This document shows, in pieces, positions 17,781 to 26,194 of a DNA stretch of 64,000 nt. The notes beneath the pieces were generated by a model. It saw only the letters and a list, made by a program, of their open reading frames with translations. It ran no database searches and was not told the DNA's origin. Positions within the stretch are counted from its first letter, which is position 1. Each line of letters begins with the position of its first letter. Location of the stretch: contig NZ_CP049864.1 in the NCBI RefSeq assembly GCF_011300685.1, positions 612,885-676,884 on the forward strand. Direction: 5' to 3'. The translations under genes were made by a program, and so were the position numbers. The stretch comes from Lysobacter sp. HDW10. Its GTDB lineage: Bacteria > Pseudomonadota > Gammaproteobacteria > Xanthomonadales > Xanthomonadaceae.

Positions 17781-18797
17781 TTACCAAACGACTTCCGACA
17801 TCGTGCAGTTCAAACCCGAACCAATGCCGAGCAAAGCGATGCGATCGCCTTTCTTCAGCTGGCCTTTGCTCTTCAATTTGGACAACACGATCGGCACCGA
17901 GGCCGGACCGATGTTGCCGAACTCACCGAAGATGGTCATGACCTTGGCGGGATCAATGCCCAACTTTTCAATCATGCTTTGTGTGTGCACACGGCTCACT
18001 TGGTGCACGACGAATTGGTCGAGCTCGCCGACAACCCAACCCAAGCTACTGACGGCTGCTTGGAAGGTTTTGTAAGCCAAGTGCATGCCTTGAATCAGCA
18101 ACTGACGCGTGTCGGTGACCATGCGATCAAGATTGCCGCGGCACAAGGTGTTCCACTCGGTCGCCGAACGGCTGACGCCGCCTTTATAGCGCGGTGCATC
18201 GGGTGCGAGACGCGTATGTGACAACACCATCGCGGCAGCGCCCGAACCCAAGGTAAGCGTGGCGAGTTCGTTGCGGAAATCTTCGTCGGTGGTGGTGTCG
18301 CGCTTCATGCGCTCAAGCGTTTTGCGATAAGCGAGATCGGCGGTTTCACCGTCGACCACGAGTGCGTATTCGATTTCGCCGCGTTCGATCATGCGCGCGG
18401 CCAAGTCCATGCCATTGATGAACGCCAAACAGGCATTGGCAATGTCAAAGTTTTGACAGGTGTCGGACACTTTCAGATTGCCCGCAACGATGCTGGCGGT
18501 TGAAGGTTCCAGATAGTCGCGGCTGACCGAGGTGTTGACCAACAAACCAATCTTGCTGGCATCGATGCCGGCGTCGGTGAGCGCCAAACGTGCGGCCTCG
18601 GTTGCGGCATCCGACGCCAAACGCTCTTCGCCCCACAAGCGGCGCGCGTTGATGCCTGCGATGTCCTTCAGCACATCGGTCCGGATACCCAAGCGATCCA
18701 GCGTGGGTTTCAGTTCTGCGTTGATTTGCTCCGAAGTGACGGAGACCGGTGCGTCCACGTGAGACAAACCGGCAATGGCGACGTTTTGAAAGAGCAT
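17781..18797 (-). CDS. oleA: OleA, long-chain acyl-CoA head-to-head condensing thiolase
   Basis: A 338-residue thiolase-superfamily enzyme. The catalytic Cys123 is in NACLAFING, with His265 in VVHQVS and Asn295 in GNIGPAS, matching the Cys-His-Asn triad of Xanthomonas OleA. OleA joins two fatty acyl-CoAs by non-decarboxylative Claisen condensation to a 2-alkyl-3-keto acid, the first step toward long-chain cis-olefins. Length equals the Xanthomonas enzyme. It opens the cluster; a hairpin terminator at 18859-18888 insulates it from the upstream lipoprotein gene, so its promoter should lie in 18798-18858. Confidence 0.95.
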   Translation of the reverse strand: MLFQNVAIAGLSHVDAPVSVTSEQINAELKPTLDRLGIRTDVLKDIAGINARRLWGEERLASDAATEAARLALTDAGIDASKIGLLVNTSVSRDYLEPSTASIVAGNLKVSDTCQNFDIANACLAFINGMDLAARMIERGEIEYALVVDGETADLAYRKTLERMKRDTTTDEDFRNELATLTLGSGAAAMVLSHTRLAPDAPRYKGGVSRSATEWNTLCRGNLDRMVTDTRQLLIQGMHLAYKTFQAAVSSLGWVVGELDQFVVHQVSRVHTQSMIEKLGIDPAKVMTIFGEFGNIGPASVPIVLSKLKSKGQLKKGDRIALLGIGSGLNCTMSEVVW

Positions 18798-18858
18798 CGA
18801 ATCCGACTGGAAAATGAGGCAAGTCCACTAGGATACCGCGATCGACGGGTTTCCCATA

Positions 18859-18888
18859 GCAAAACGCCCCGTTTCAGGGGCGTTTTGC
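18859..18888 (-). terminator. Intrinsic terminator downstream of the M16-DUF4156 unit
   Basis: A perfect 12-bp inverted repeat (18859-18870 with 18877-18888) with a 6-base loop; the GC core is flanked by A/T runs so either strand gives a U-containing 3' side. It separates the DUF4156 gene from oleA. Confidence 0.8.
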
Positions 18889-18917
18889 GGTTTGCACTCA
18901 GGGTTTCCAGACGTCTG

Positions 18918-19235
18918 TCACGGACAGCGGTACAGCTTGAAGCGCTGTTCGCCCATGTCAGGGCTTGAAACGGCCAGAACGGCGTTGGCACTTTGCTTGG
19001 CTGCTTCATTGCGTGCCAAGGTTTCCAGCTCGTCCTTGACGCGCAGTGCGTTGCGGTCGATCGGCCCGACATTGCCGGTCACGGAGACCTCGACTTCGGA
19101 CAGTTCGGTGCATCCCGTCGGCGCCGCGCTCAGTACGCGGACGCCGGTGGCAGCGCGGTCCAACGGTGCCAAGGTGCAGGCAGAAACTGCCCACACCATG
19201 CACACCGCTGCCACACACGTGCGCATCCGGTTCAC
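18918..19235 (-). CDS. DUF4156 domain-containing lipoprotein
   Basis: A 105-residue lipoprotein. The N-terminal signal ends in a Val-Ser-Ala-Cys lipobox (about residues 17-20), so the mature protein is lipid-anchored. The rest matches the small DUF4156 family, with conserved CTEL and LRVKDELETLARNEAAKQSANAV-type helix sequence (only parts quoted). Function is unknown. The GTG start at 19235 overlaps the stop of the M16 gene (GTGA, 19232-19235); an ATG three codons later is an alternative. The overlap implies coupled expression with the peptidase. Confidence 0.75.
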   Translation of the reverse strand: MNRMRTCVAAVCMVWAVSACTLAPLDRAATGVRVLSAAPTGCTELSEVEVSVTGNVGPIDRNALRVKDELETLARNEAAKQSANAVLAVSSPDMGEQRFKLYRCP

Positions 19236-22081
19236 TTTTTGCTGACCGGATTGCCGTCGGTATCGATGACGGTGACATTGCCCAAGTTCAAAGCACGCAC
19301 GCCGGCTTCGATCTTGGAGAGATCACCCACCACCACCCAGGTCAGGCTTTCGGGGTGGATGATTTCTTTCGCAGCTGAATTCACCGCGGCCAACTTTTGT
19401 GCTTCCAACTCACCCTTCAGGGTTTGCACGTAGTTGTCGGGGCGGTTGTACAACTGGTTGCCGACCAAGGTCGACATCACAGCGTCGATGGTTTCGTACT
19501 GACCCGGCATCGCGCGGATGGCGTTGTTATTGATCTTGTCTTGCTCGGCTTGGGTCAACGGCTTGTCGTTACGCACCCAATTCACTTCCTTGACCATTTC
19601 GGCCACGGATTCAGCGGTCTTGTCGGTTTGCACCGGTGCCACCATGCGGAACATGCGCTCGTGTTGCGCATTGCCGATGCCGCTGCGTGCGCCATACGAC
19701 CAATGCTTGTCTTCGCGAAGGTTCATGTTGAGACGCGAAGTGAACGCGCCACCGAATGCGCCGTTGGCCGTGTTGATGTCGAGGTTGTTTTGCACCGAGG
19801 TCGGTGGTGCGATGTCACCTGCGATGACCACGGACTGTTGTGCGCCCGGCTTGTCCACCAAGAACACGCGCGGCTTGCTTTGACGTTTGGCCGCAGTGAA
19901 GTGCTTCGACCCACGTGCAACGTCGGCTGCTTTCCAGTTACCGAATGCGGCGTTCAATTCGCGGGTGATCTCGGCCATCGTGGTGTCACCGGCTACAACG
20001 ATCGTGACGTTGTCAGGGCGGATCCACTGCGCGGTCCAGTTGCTGATGTCATCACGGGTGATCGACTTCACCGAGGCCGTGGTGCCCGAACCGGTGCCCG
20101 GCACCGCATACGGATGACCATTGCCATACACCAAGGGTGCCAACAAACGCGCCGCGATTTGGTCGGGCTCGGTCTTTTCTTGTTCGATCTGTGCCAACCA
20201 TTGGCCGCGCAGACGTTCGATGTCGGCGGTGTTGAACGCAGCATTGCGCACAACGTCTGCCACCAACTCAAGCGACGGGGTCAGATTCGACTTCAATGCA
20301 TTGGCGGTCACGGTGCAGGTGTCGAGGCTGCAACCGGTGCCGAGGTTCAAGCCCAAGCGTTCGCGGTCTTGTGCGATTTGCGTGGCGGAACGCTTGGCCG
20401 TGCCTTCATCGAGCATGCCGGTGGCGAAGCCTGCCAGACCCAGCTTGTGGCCGGCATCGCTGGCCGCGCCTGAGTCGAACAACATGTTCAGAGCAACGAC
20501 CGGTACCGAGTGGCGCTCGGCCAAGATCACTTCGATGCCATTGTCGAGCTTGCCGCGTTGCACGTTCGGGAAGCTGATCTCCGGGAACGAGGTCACGGCC
20601 GGCACGCCCAGTTTGCGATCCAGTGAGGAAGGCGTGGCTTTCAGTTTGTCTGTCGAAGCGCCAGCGATATCGGCCGGACGTGCCCCTGCGGGCAGCGGGG
20701 TGATCTTCGGTTCTGCAGGCGTGCCTTTTGCCGGGACAACAGTGATGGTGTAGTCGCCTTTGCTGATCCACTGCTTCGACGCAGCCAAGATATCGGCAGC
20801 TGTCGCGGATTGGTTCCAATCAAAGGTGCGCTTCCAGTTGTTGGCGTTGCCCAGATAGAGTTCGCTTTCAGCCAACAAGTTGGCCTTGGTGTTGATGCGT
20901 TCAAGGCTGCGCGTCATCGAAGCGCGGTTCGCCATCTTGATGCGCGACAACTCATCGTTGGTCGGGCCGTCTTTGAGGAACTTGGCCCACTCTTCGGCGA
21001 TCACGGCTTCAACCTTGGCCGGATCGACGCCCTTTTTCACGTCAGCAAACAATTGGAATTGGCTCGCCAACTGGAACGGGGTGATTCCCACGCTCACACT
21101 GTCCGCCAACTTGTCTTGGAAGACCAAGCGCTGATACAGGCGCGAGGTTTTACCGCCGCCCAAGACGTCGGCTGCGATATCAAGCAACACGTAGTCGCGT
21201 TCGCTGCGGGCCGGCACGTTCCATTCGCGGTAGATGCGCGTTTGTGCAACGCGGTCTTCCATTTGATTGCGCGTCGACGTTGCACGCGGCGCGGCCCACT
21301 CGGCTTGACGGGCAACCGGATGACCCGGTGCGATGTCGCCGAAGTACTTCATGACTTTTTCTTTGGCGGTCTTGGCGTCGATGTCGCCGGTCAGAACGAG
21401 CACCGTGTTTGCAGCGCCGTAGTAATCGCGGAACCAGTTCTTGACGTCTTCAAGCGAAGCGGCGTTCAAGTCGTCCATCGAACCAATGGTGTCGTGGTGA
21501 TACGGGTGATTCGACGGGAAGGTTTCCGGCAGCATCACTTCGTCGACGCGGCCATACGGTTGGTTCTGACCTTGGCGCTTTTCGTTTTGAACGACGCCGC
21601 GTTGTTCGTCGAGCACCTTTTGATTGATGGCACCCAGCAAGTGACCCATGCGGTCGGATTCCATCCACAGCGCCATATCGAGCGCAGTGGTCGGGACCAC
21701 TTGGTAGTAGTTGGTGCGATCCAACCAGGTGGTGCCGTTGATGTTGCTGACGCCGGCCTTTTCAAACGGACCGAAGTATTCGCCCGGATGGTTCTCTGAG
21801 CCGTTGAACATCAAGTGTTCGAACAAGTGGGCGAAGCCCGTCTTGCCTGCCGGTTCGTCTTTCGAACCCACGCGGTACCACACATGCAAGGCCACGACGG
21901 GCGCCTTACGGTCTTCGTGCACGATGACCTTCAAACCATTCGGCAAGGTGAATTGCGTTGCCGGGATGGCGAGCTGCGCACCTTGCGCCTTTGCCGGCGA
22001 GGCGGCCATGGCCGGGTTCATCGAAATGAGCGCCGCACCGAGCGCGAGGGCAAGTGAGGCTGGACGAAGCTTCATGTTCAT
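19232..22081 (-). CDS. Periplasmic M16 (pitrilysin-type) zinc peptidase, two-domain
   Basis: A 949-residue exported peptidase. The signal peptide runs to about residue 28 (Pro-Ala-Met-Ala-Ala region). The first M16 half carries the inverted zinc motif HLFEH (about residue 85-89) with a downstream Glu in the conserved EKRQGQNQ region, so it should be active. The second half (from about residue 510) has the fold but no HxxEH, as expected for a two-half M16 protein. Such enzymes degrade peptides in a closed clam-shell chamber. ATGs at 22081 and 22075 are equally possible. The next gene, a DUF4156 lipoprotein, overlaps its stop. Confidence 0.9.
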   Translation of the reverse strand: MNMKLRPASLALALGAALISMNPAMAASPAKAQGAQLAIPATQFTLPNGLKVIVHEDRKAPVVALHVWYRVGSKDEPAGKTGFAHLFEHLMFNGSENHPGEYFGPFEKAGVSNINGTTWLDRTNYYQVVPTTALDMALWMESDRMGHLLGAINQKVLDEQRGVVQNEKRQGQNQPYGRVDEVMLPETFPSNHPYHHDTIGSMDDLNAASLEDVKNWFRDYYGAANTVLVLTGDIDAKTAKEKVMKYFGDIAPGHPVARQAEWAAPRATSTRNQMEDRVAQTRIYREWNVPARSERDYVLLDIAADVLGGGKTSRLYQRLVFQDKLADSVSVGITPFQLASQFQLFADVKKGVDPAKVEAVIAEEWAKFLKDGPTNDELSRIKMANRASMTRSLERINTKANLLAESELYLGNANNWKRTFDWNQSATAADILAASKQWISKGDYTITVVPAKGTPAEPKITPLPAGARPADIAGASTDKLKATPSSLDRKLGVPAVTSFPEISFPNVQRGKLDNGIEVILAERHSVPVVALNMLFDSGAASDAGHKLGLAGFATGMLDEGTAKRSATQIAQDRERLGLNLGTGCSLDTCTVTANALKSNLTPSLELVADVVRNAAFNTADIERLRGQWLAQIEQEKTEPDQIAARLLAPLVYGNGHPYAVPGTGSGTTASVKSITRDDISNWTAQWIRPDNVTIVVAGDTTMAEITRELNAAFGNWKAADVARGSKHFTAAKRQSKPRVFLVDKPGAQQSVVIAGDIAPPTSVQNNLDINTANGAFGGAFTSRLNMNLREDKHWSYGARSGIGNAQHERMFRMVAPVQTDKTAESVAEMVKEVNWVRNDKPLTQAEQDKINNNAIRAMPGQYETIDAVMSTLVGNQLYNRPDNYVQTLKGELEAQKLAAVNSAAKEIIHPESLTWVVVGDLSKIEAGVRALNLGNVTVIDTDGNPVSKK

Positions 22082-22163
22082 GTGTGATTTAAGGTCCGAG
22101 GGAAACATCAAGGGTAACGCGATCTTTCCTTTGGCACACTAGGCAACAAGTCAGGGAACTCCG

Positions 22164-22631
22164 ATGTTGCACGTCATTCTTCACCGCCCCGAAATTCCGC
22201 CGAATACCGGCAATGTCATCCGCCTCTGTGCCAATACGGGGGCGCATTTGCATTTGGTCGAGCCCTTGGGCTTCAAGATTGACGACAAGCAAATGCGTCG
22301 CGCCGGGCTCGATTACCACGAATTCGCCCGAATGCAGGTGCATCCGGACCTGGAAACCGCCTTGGCCGTCATTGCCCCGCGCCGGGTCTTCGCACTGAGC
22401 ACGCGGGGCCGTGCGCGCTATGACCAAGTGGCATGGCAAGACGGTGATGCCGTCCTATTTGGCAGTGAGACTGCGGGCCTGCCACAGGCTGTTTTGGATG
22501 CCTTACCGCCCGAGCAACGTCTGCGGGTGCCGATGCGTCCTGACAATCGGAGTCTGAACTTGTCGAACACCGTGGCGGTGGTGGTGTTCGAAGCGTGGCG
22601 GCAATCGGGCTTCGAAGGGGCCGCAATCTGA
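22164..22631 (+). CDS. trmL: TrmL, tRNA (cytidine/uridine-34-2'-O)-methyltransferase
   Basis: A 155-residue SPOUT methyltransferase. Family blocks are visible: HRPEIPPNTGNVIRLCANTG at residues 7-26, FGSETAGLP at about 98-106 and the knotted C-terminal RSLNLSNTVAVV at about 128-139 that binds S-adenosylmethionine. TrmL methylates the wobble ribose of certain leucine tRNAs. Length matches the family. It is divergent from the M16 gene across an 82-base gap and followed by a structured, non-coding stretch. Confidence 0.95.
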   Translation: MLHVILHRPEIPPNTGNVIRLCANTGAHLHLVEPLGFKIDDKQMRRAGLDYHEFARMQVHPDLETALAVIAPRRVFALSTRGRARYDQVAWQDGDAVLFGSETAGLPQAVLDALPPEQRLRVPMRPDNRSLNLSNTVAVVVFEAWRQSGFEGAAI

Positions 22632-22661
22632 ATCGGGGGTGACCACTTTGGCCCTGATATG

Positions 22662-22838
22662 TGCCGAGGATCACTATCCAGACTTTCGGCATAGGCAAGT
22701 GGGGTCCAGGCAGACCATACTGGCCTTGCCGGTGGTTCAAGACTCCCCTCTTACCACCGTGCCGATGCGTCGTCACCTCCCTCCCCGGCGACGTATTCAC
22801 CCTCGCAAGGCCCGGCTCCCCCCGGGCCTTGTTTTTTT
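22662..22838 (+). ncRNA. Candidate structured RNA downstream of trmL (or trmL 3' UTR)
   Basis: Between trmL and the convergent trpA end there is no credible gene, but on the plus strand there are five successive hairpins: 22662-22691 (6-bp outer stem, 3-bp inner), 22694-22730 (6-bp outer stem with an inner 4-bp helix), 22731-22758 (6 bp), 22768-22793 (5 bp) and the strong terminator 22806-22831 with a T run. It could be an independent small RNA or a processed 3' UTR. No known RNA family was recognised and no promoter is obvious. Confidence 0.35.
22806..22838 (+). terminator. Strong intrinsic terminator
   Basis: A 10-bp GC-rich stem (22806-22815 with 22822-22831), 6-base loop, then seven T residues on the plus strand. 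It ends plus-strand transcription coming from trmL or from the candidate RNA; it also stands 10 bases beyond the trpA stop on the other strand. Confidence 0.9.
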
Positions 22839-22847
22839 ATCCGGACT

Positions 22848-23591
22848 TTATTTAGTCAGCGCTGCGAACGTGGTGGCTAGCGGCTGTGTCGAACCCAGCG
22901 CTTCTACGAGGGCCGAGCCGACAATCGGGGTGACGCCCATGGCGCGCACGCGCTGCAAACTGTTGGCATCGCCTAAACCGAATCCCACTGCGAGCGGACG
23001 CTCGGTGATGCCTTGCAGGGCTTGCACGCGCGCGTGGATGTCATCGAATGCGTGCGTGTTTTCACCGGTGATCCCGAGGCGTGCGACGACGTAGGCGAAG
23101 CGCTGCGCGAAGGGCGCTTGTGGCCCGGGGTCCGGGCGTTCTGCAAGCACTTGTTTGGCGCGTTCGATCGAGGTTGTCGGTGTGAGCAGCGGAATCAAGG
23201 GATAGCCCGCTTCGCGCAAAGCAGTTTCGAAGTCTGGTGCTTCACCGAAGGGTAGATCGACGACGAGCAGCGCACGCACAGGGGTATCACGCAGTGCCTC
23301 TAACAACTCGTTCAAGCCGATCTGAAGCAATGGATTGAAATAGCTGAAGAGCACGATGTCGGGCGTGTCTTTCAAGCCCACCAGTGAAGACAGCACCGAG
23401 CGCAGGTGTGTGCCATTGTGGATGGCAGCGTGTGCGGCCGCTTGCAGTACCGGGCCATCCGCGATTGGATCAGAGTGCGGAATGCCGAGTTCGATGGCCT
23501 CGATGCCTGCGTCTTTCGCCGCAGCCAATTGTGCGAGATGCGCGTTATGCGTCGGGTAGCCCGCCATGATGAAAGGAAGGACTTGGCTCAT
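22848..23591 (-). CDS. trpA: Tryptophan synthase alpha chain
   Basis: A 247-residue TrpA, which cleaves indole-3-glycerol phosphate to indole and glyceraldehyde 3-phosphate and passes indole to TrpB. The catalytic Glu is in IELGIPHSDP (about residue 33) and the catalytic Asp in the same block, with the phosphate site near VGFGLGD (about 207-213) and VGSALVE. It begins almost directly at the first strand (VLPFIMAGYP) and so lacks most of the N-terminal helix seen in enteric TrpA (268 residues). Last gene of the trp operon; its start overlaps the trpB stop (ATGA). Confidence 0.92.
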   Translation of the reverse strand: MSQVLPFIMAGYPTHNAHLAQLAAAKDAGIEAIELGIPHSDPIADGPVLQAAAHAAIHNGTHLRSVLSSLVGLKDTPDIVLFSYFNPLLQIGLNELLEALRDTPVRALLVVDLPFGEAPDFETALREAGYPLIPLLTPTTSIERAKQVLAERPDPGPQAPFAQRFAYVVARLGITGENTHAFDDIHARVQALQGITERPLAVGFGLGDANSLQRVRAMGVTPIVGSALVEALGSTQPLATTFAALTK

Positions 23592-24772
23592 TGCAATTCG
23601 CCCATGTGTGATTGATAGGTGGCGAGGTCTTTATCACCGCGACCGGAGAGGCCAAGCAAGACATCTGACACGCCTTCTGACGCAAGGCGCGACAGCATCG
23701 CGAGGGCATGGCTCGATTCAAGTGCAGGCAAGATGCCTTCCAACGCGCACAGCTGATGTGCGGCGGCTAATGCTTCTGCGTCACTCGCACGCCACACCTC
23801 AATCCGGCCTTCCAATGCGTGCGCAGCAATCTCTGGCCCGAGTGCGGGATAGTCGAGTCCCGCGCTGACAGATGCCGTTTCGGCGGTGTGACCGTAGGCG
23901 TTTTGTAGCACCAAGGTTTTGCAGCCGTGCAGTACTCCGAGCGTGCCGCCCTCGAGTCTCGCTGCATGTTCGCCCAAAGCCGTGCCATGACCACCCGCCT
24001 CAACGGCAATGCGACGTACGTCGTCGTGTATGAAAGGCATCAGCAAACCGCTGCTGTTGCTGCCACCGCCGACACAGGCAATGACCGCTTGCGGCAACTG
24101 ACCGGTGCGTGCCACGTATTGTTCGCGCGCTTCTTCTCCGATCACGGTTTGCAGGCTGCGCACAATGGTGGGAAAGGGATGCGGGCCGAGGGCACTGCCC
24201 AGAATGTAGTGCGCCTGATCGCATCGTGCTGCCCACGCGCGCAAGGCTGCATTGACGGCCTCTTTGAGTGTGCCCTGCCCGCTTTCAACACCAACGACTT
24301 GCGCACCAAACATGCGCATGCGTGCCACATTCGGCGCTTGGCGTGCCATGTCGGTGACACCCATGTAGACGGTGCAAGGCAGACCTAGTCGCGCGCATGC
24401 GGCGGCAGTGGCCACACCGTGTTGACCTGCGCCCGTTTCCGCAATGATTTCTTTCTTGCCCATGCGTACCGCAAGCAATGCTTGGCCGATCGCGTTGTTG
24501 ATCTTGTGTGCGCCTGTGTGGCACTGGTCTTCGCGCTTCAAGAACACGCGCTTGAGACCGGTGGCTGCTGCCAGTCTCGGCGCTTCGGTTAGCGCGGTGG
24601 GACGACCGACGAAGTCACGCAATTGCGCGCGCAGTTCGCCTGAGAAGCCCGGGTCTGCCATGGCTTCGATAAAGGCACGCTCAAGTTCGAGCAGCGGCGT
24701 CATCAAGGTTTCTGGCGCAAAACAACCACCGAGTTGTTCGCGTCCAAAACGTGTGGGGAGTTCAAACTGCAT
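23588..24772 (-). CDS. trpB: Tryptophan synthase beta chain
   Basis: A 394-residue PLP enzyme joining indole and serine to tryptophan. The PLP lysine is in HTGAHKINN (about residue 88), catalytic Glu in AETGAGQHG (about 109), the PLP phosphate loop in GGGSNSSG, the conserved Asp in SAGLDYP and Ser in LSGRGDKD. Some usually invariant positions differ: REDQCHTG where REDLNHTG is usual, GGGSNSSG for GGGSNAIG, and TASVSAG for THSxSAG. The ATG at 24772 is preferred because GAGGTA lies 8-14 bases upstream; it starts inside the end of trpF. Confidence 0.93.
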   Translation of the reverse strand: MQFELPTRFGREQLGGCFAPETLMTPLLELERAFIEAMADPGFSGELRAQLRDFVGRPTALTEAPRLAAATGLKRVFLKREDQCHTGAHKINNAIGQALLAVRMGKKEIIAETGAGQHGVATAAACARLGLPCTVYMGVTDMARQAPNVARMRMFGAQVVGVESGQGTLKEAVNAALRAWAARCDQAHYILGSALGPHPFPTIVRSLQTVIGEEAREQYVARTGQLPQAVIACVGGGSNSSGLLMPFIHDDVRRIAVEAGGHGTALGEHAARLEGGTLGVLHGCKTLVLQNAYGHTAETASVSAGLDYPALGPEIAAHALEGRIEVWRASDAEALAAAHQLCALEGILPALESSHALAMLSRLASEGVSDVLLGLSGRGDKDLATYQSHMGELQ

Positions 24773-25385
24773 AACGATGTACCTCATTTACAAATGCATT
24801 AAGCCGATCAAGGTCTTTTCGACCCGGTGTGGACTCGAGTCGACTGGCCGCGTCGAAACCGCGGAGTGCAGATCGCGCGATCGGATCAAGCGCGTCAGCG
24901 CGCGCGGCCACGGTCTCTGCCGACATACCGCCTGCAAGGAGAAAAGGGCCTGGTGGCGGATAGCGTCCCGAATGTGTTTGACCTGAGCCACCATGCACAC
25001 CGGTGTCACCCTGCGCGGTTTCCCAGATATAGAGTTCGGCGTCGATGTGCGGTTGATCGGGCGCGTCGTACCACGGGAGCAACACTTGGTAACCCGCGGC
25101 ACGAAGTTCGTGTACCGCGGCGGCGCGCACGTCCACAGGCAGATACGGTTGCACGCGTTGCAGCGGTGTTTGCGCCAGCAGCGCAAGGATGGGTGCAAGC
25201 GTGTCCGCGACGGTCACCAAGACACCGCGATCGCCGGCTTGCGGTGCAAGCTGCAGCAGATCTTGGCAATGCCGTGGGCTCTCAGGATGGAAAACGAAAC
25301 CGAGCAGCTCCGCGCCCACCGCCTGTGCGCGGGCGAGATCCGTTGCATGGGTGAGACCGCACACTTTGGCCAACATGCGCGTCAT
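24762..25385 (-). CDS. trpF: Phosphoribosylanthranilate isomerase, divergent
   Basis: A 207-residue (beta-alpha)8 protein in the TrpF position of the operon. The catalytic Cys is in AKVCGLT (about residue 9), and the GGSG phosphate-binding turn and LLAGGM strand are present. However, where the family has Phe-Asp-Trp just after GGxGxx, carrying the catalytic Asp, this protein reads Thr-His-Ser-Gly, and the last phosphate loop is AASRLE instead of the usual SSGVE. The frame is intact with no sign of a shift. Either another residue acts as acid, or activity is reduced. The start overlaps the trpC stop (ATGA). Confidence 0.8.
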   Translation of the reverse strand: MTRMLAKVCGLTHATDLARAQAVGAELLGFVFHPESPRHCQDLLQLAPQAGDRGVLVTVADTLAPILALLAQTPLQRVQPYLPVDVRAAAVHELRAAGYQVLLPWYDAPDQPHIDAELYIWETAQGDTGVHGGSGQTHSGRYPPPGPFLLAGGMSAETVAARADALDPIARSALRGFDAASRLESTPGRKDLDRLNAFVNEVHRYAV

Positions 25386-26194
25386 GCGTACACCGCCTCC
25401 AAGAATTTTTGCGGGTCTTCGCTGCGCATCAAAGCTTCACCAATCAACACGGCATCGAAGCCCTGCGCAAAGGCGGCTTGAATGTCTTCAGGATCGCGCA
25501 GGCCGGACTCACGAATCAAAACGGCATCCGGAAATGCAGCACGCAATGGGCTGGCATCGGGTGAACTGATTGAAAAACTGGCGAGGTCGCGCGCATTGAT
25601 ACCGACCAATCGCGCCTTCGCTTGGCGCGCATAGTCGATCTCGGAAAGATCATGCAGCTCGACCAGCGGCTCAAGACCTGCACTGCGTGCAGCGTCTGCG
25701 AAGACTGCGGTGTATGCCTTCAACACGCGCGCAATCAGCAGCACCGCCTGCGCACCGCTCGCCTGTGCCTCTTTGAGATGTGCCTCACCTAAGACAAAGC
25801 CTTTGTAGATGCGCGGCATGCCGAATTCCGCAGCCGCCACGACATCCGCTGTGCTGCCTTGAAACAAGTTCGGTTCAGCCAAGATCGAGACGCAGGCAGC
25901 GCCGCCGTTGCGATAGGCGAGCAGTTGTTCGCGGAAATCGCGATCAGCGGCGAACGCACCTAATGACGGTGAGGCGCGTTTGTACTCTGCAATGATGGCG
26001 CCACCGCGCTGTTGTTTCGCGTTTAGCAGTGCGCGCTCGAATGTATGTTCCAAAGGCCGTGCTTCAAGTGGACTGTTCGGCATGACGTGTGCGCGTTGCG
26101 CTTCAGACAACACCACGCGTCCAAGATGTGTCGCTGGCGTTGGTGCAGCGGCCGCCAGCACTTGGTCCAAGGTGGGCAATACGGGCTTATGCAT
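25382..26194 (-). CDS. trpC: Indole-3-glycerol phosphate synthase
   Basis: A 270-residue single-function TrpC that closes the indole ring. Catalytic residues are recognisable: Glu and Lys in AEYKRASPS (about residue 68-70), Lys in IYKGF (the family usually has RKDF), Glu in LVELHD, Asn in GINARDL, and Glu-Ser in IRESGL. The ATG at 26194 overlaps the trpD stop by 8 bases. TrpC and TrpF are separate proteins here, unlike the fused enteric enzyme. Confidence 0.93.
   Translation of the reverse strand: MHKPVLPTLDQVLAAAAPTPATHLGRVVLSEAQRAHVMPNSPLEARPLEHTFERALLNAKQQRGGAIIAEYKRASPSLGAFAADRDFREQLLAYRNGGAACVSILAEPNLFQGSTADVVAAAEFGMPRIYKGFVLGEAHLKEAQASGAQAVLLIARVLKAYTAVFADAARSAGLEPLVELHDLSEIDYARQAKARLVGINARDLASFSISSPDASPLRAAFPDAVLIRESGLRDPEDIQAAFAQGFDAVLIGEALMRSEDPQKFLEAVYA

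Noticed and set aside
20810-21799. Plus-strand frame of 329 codons opposite the M16 peptidase
   Set aside because: Antisense to conserved M16 sequence including the zinc motif region; composition is typical of a shadow frame.
22731-22758. T-arm-like GGTTCAAGACTCCCC segment suggesting a tRNA or tmRNA
   Set aside because: No acceptor stem, D arm, anticodon arm or CCA context can be built around it; kept only as part of the candidate structured RNA.
22639-23094. Plus-strand frame of 151 codons after trmL
   Set aside because: It crosses a strong terminator and runs antisense into trpA; no family resemblance.
24762-25385. TrpF as a frameshifted pseudogene
   Set aside because: The frame is open end to end, the catalytic Cys and C-terminal helices are in register, and overlaps with trpC and trpB are preserved; divergence is a better explanation.
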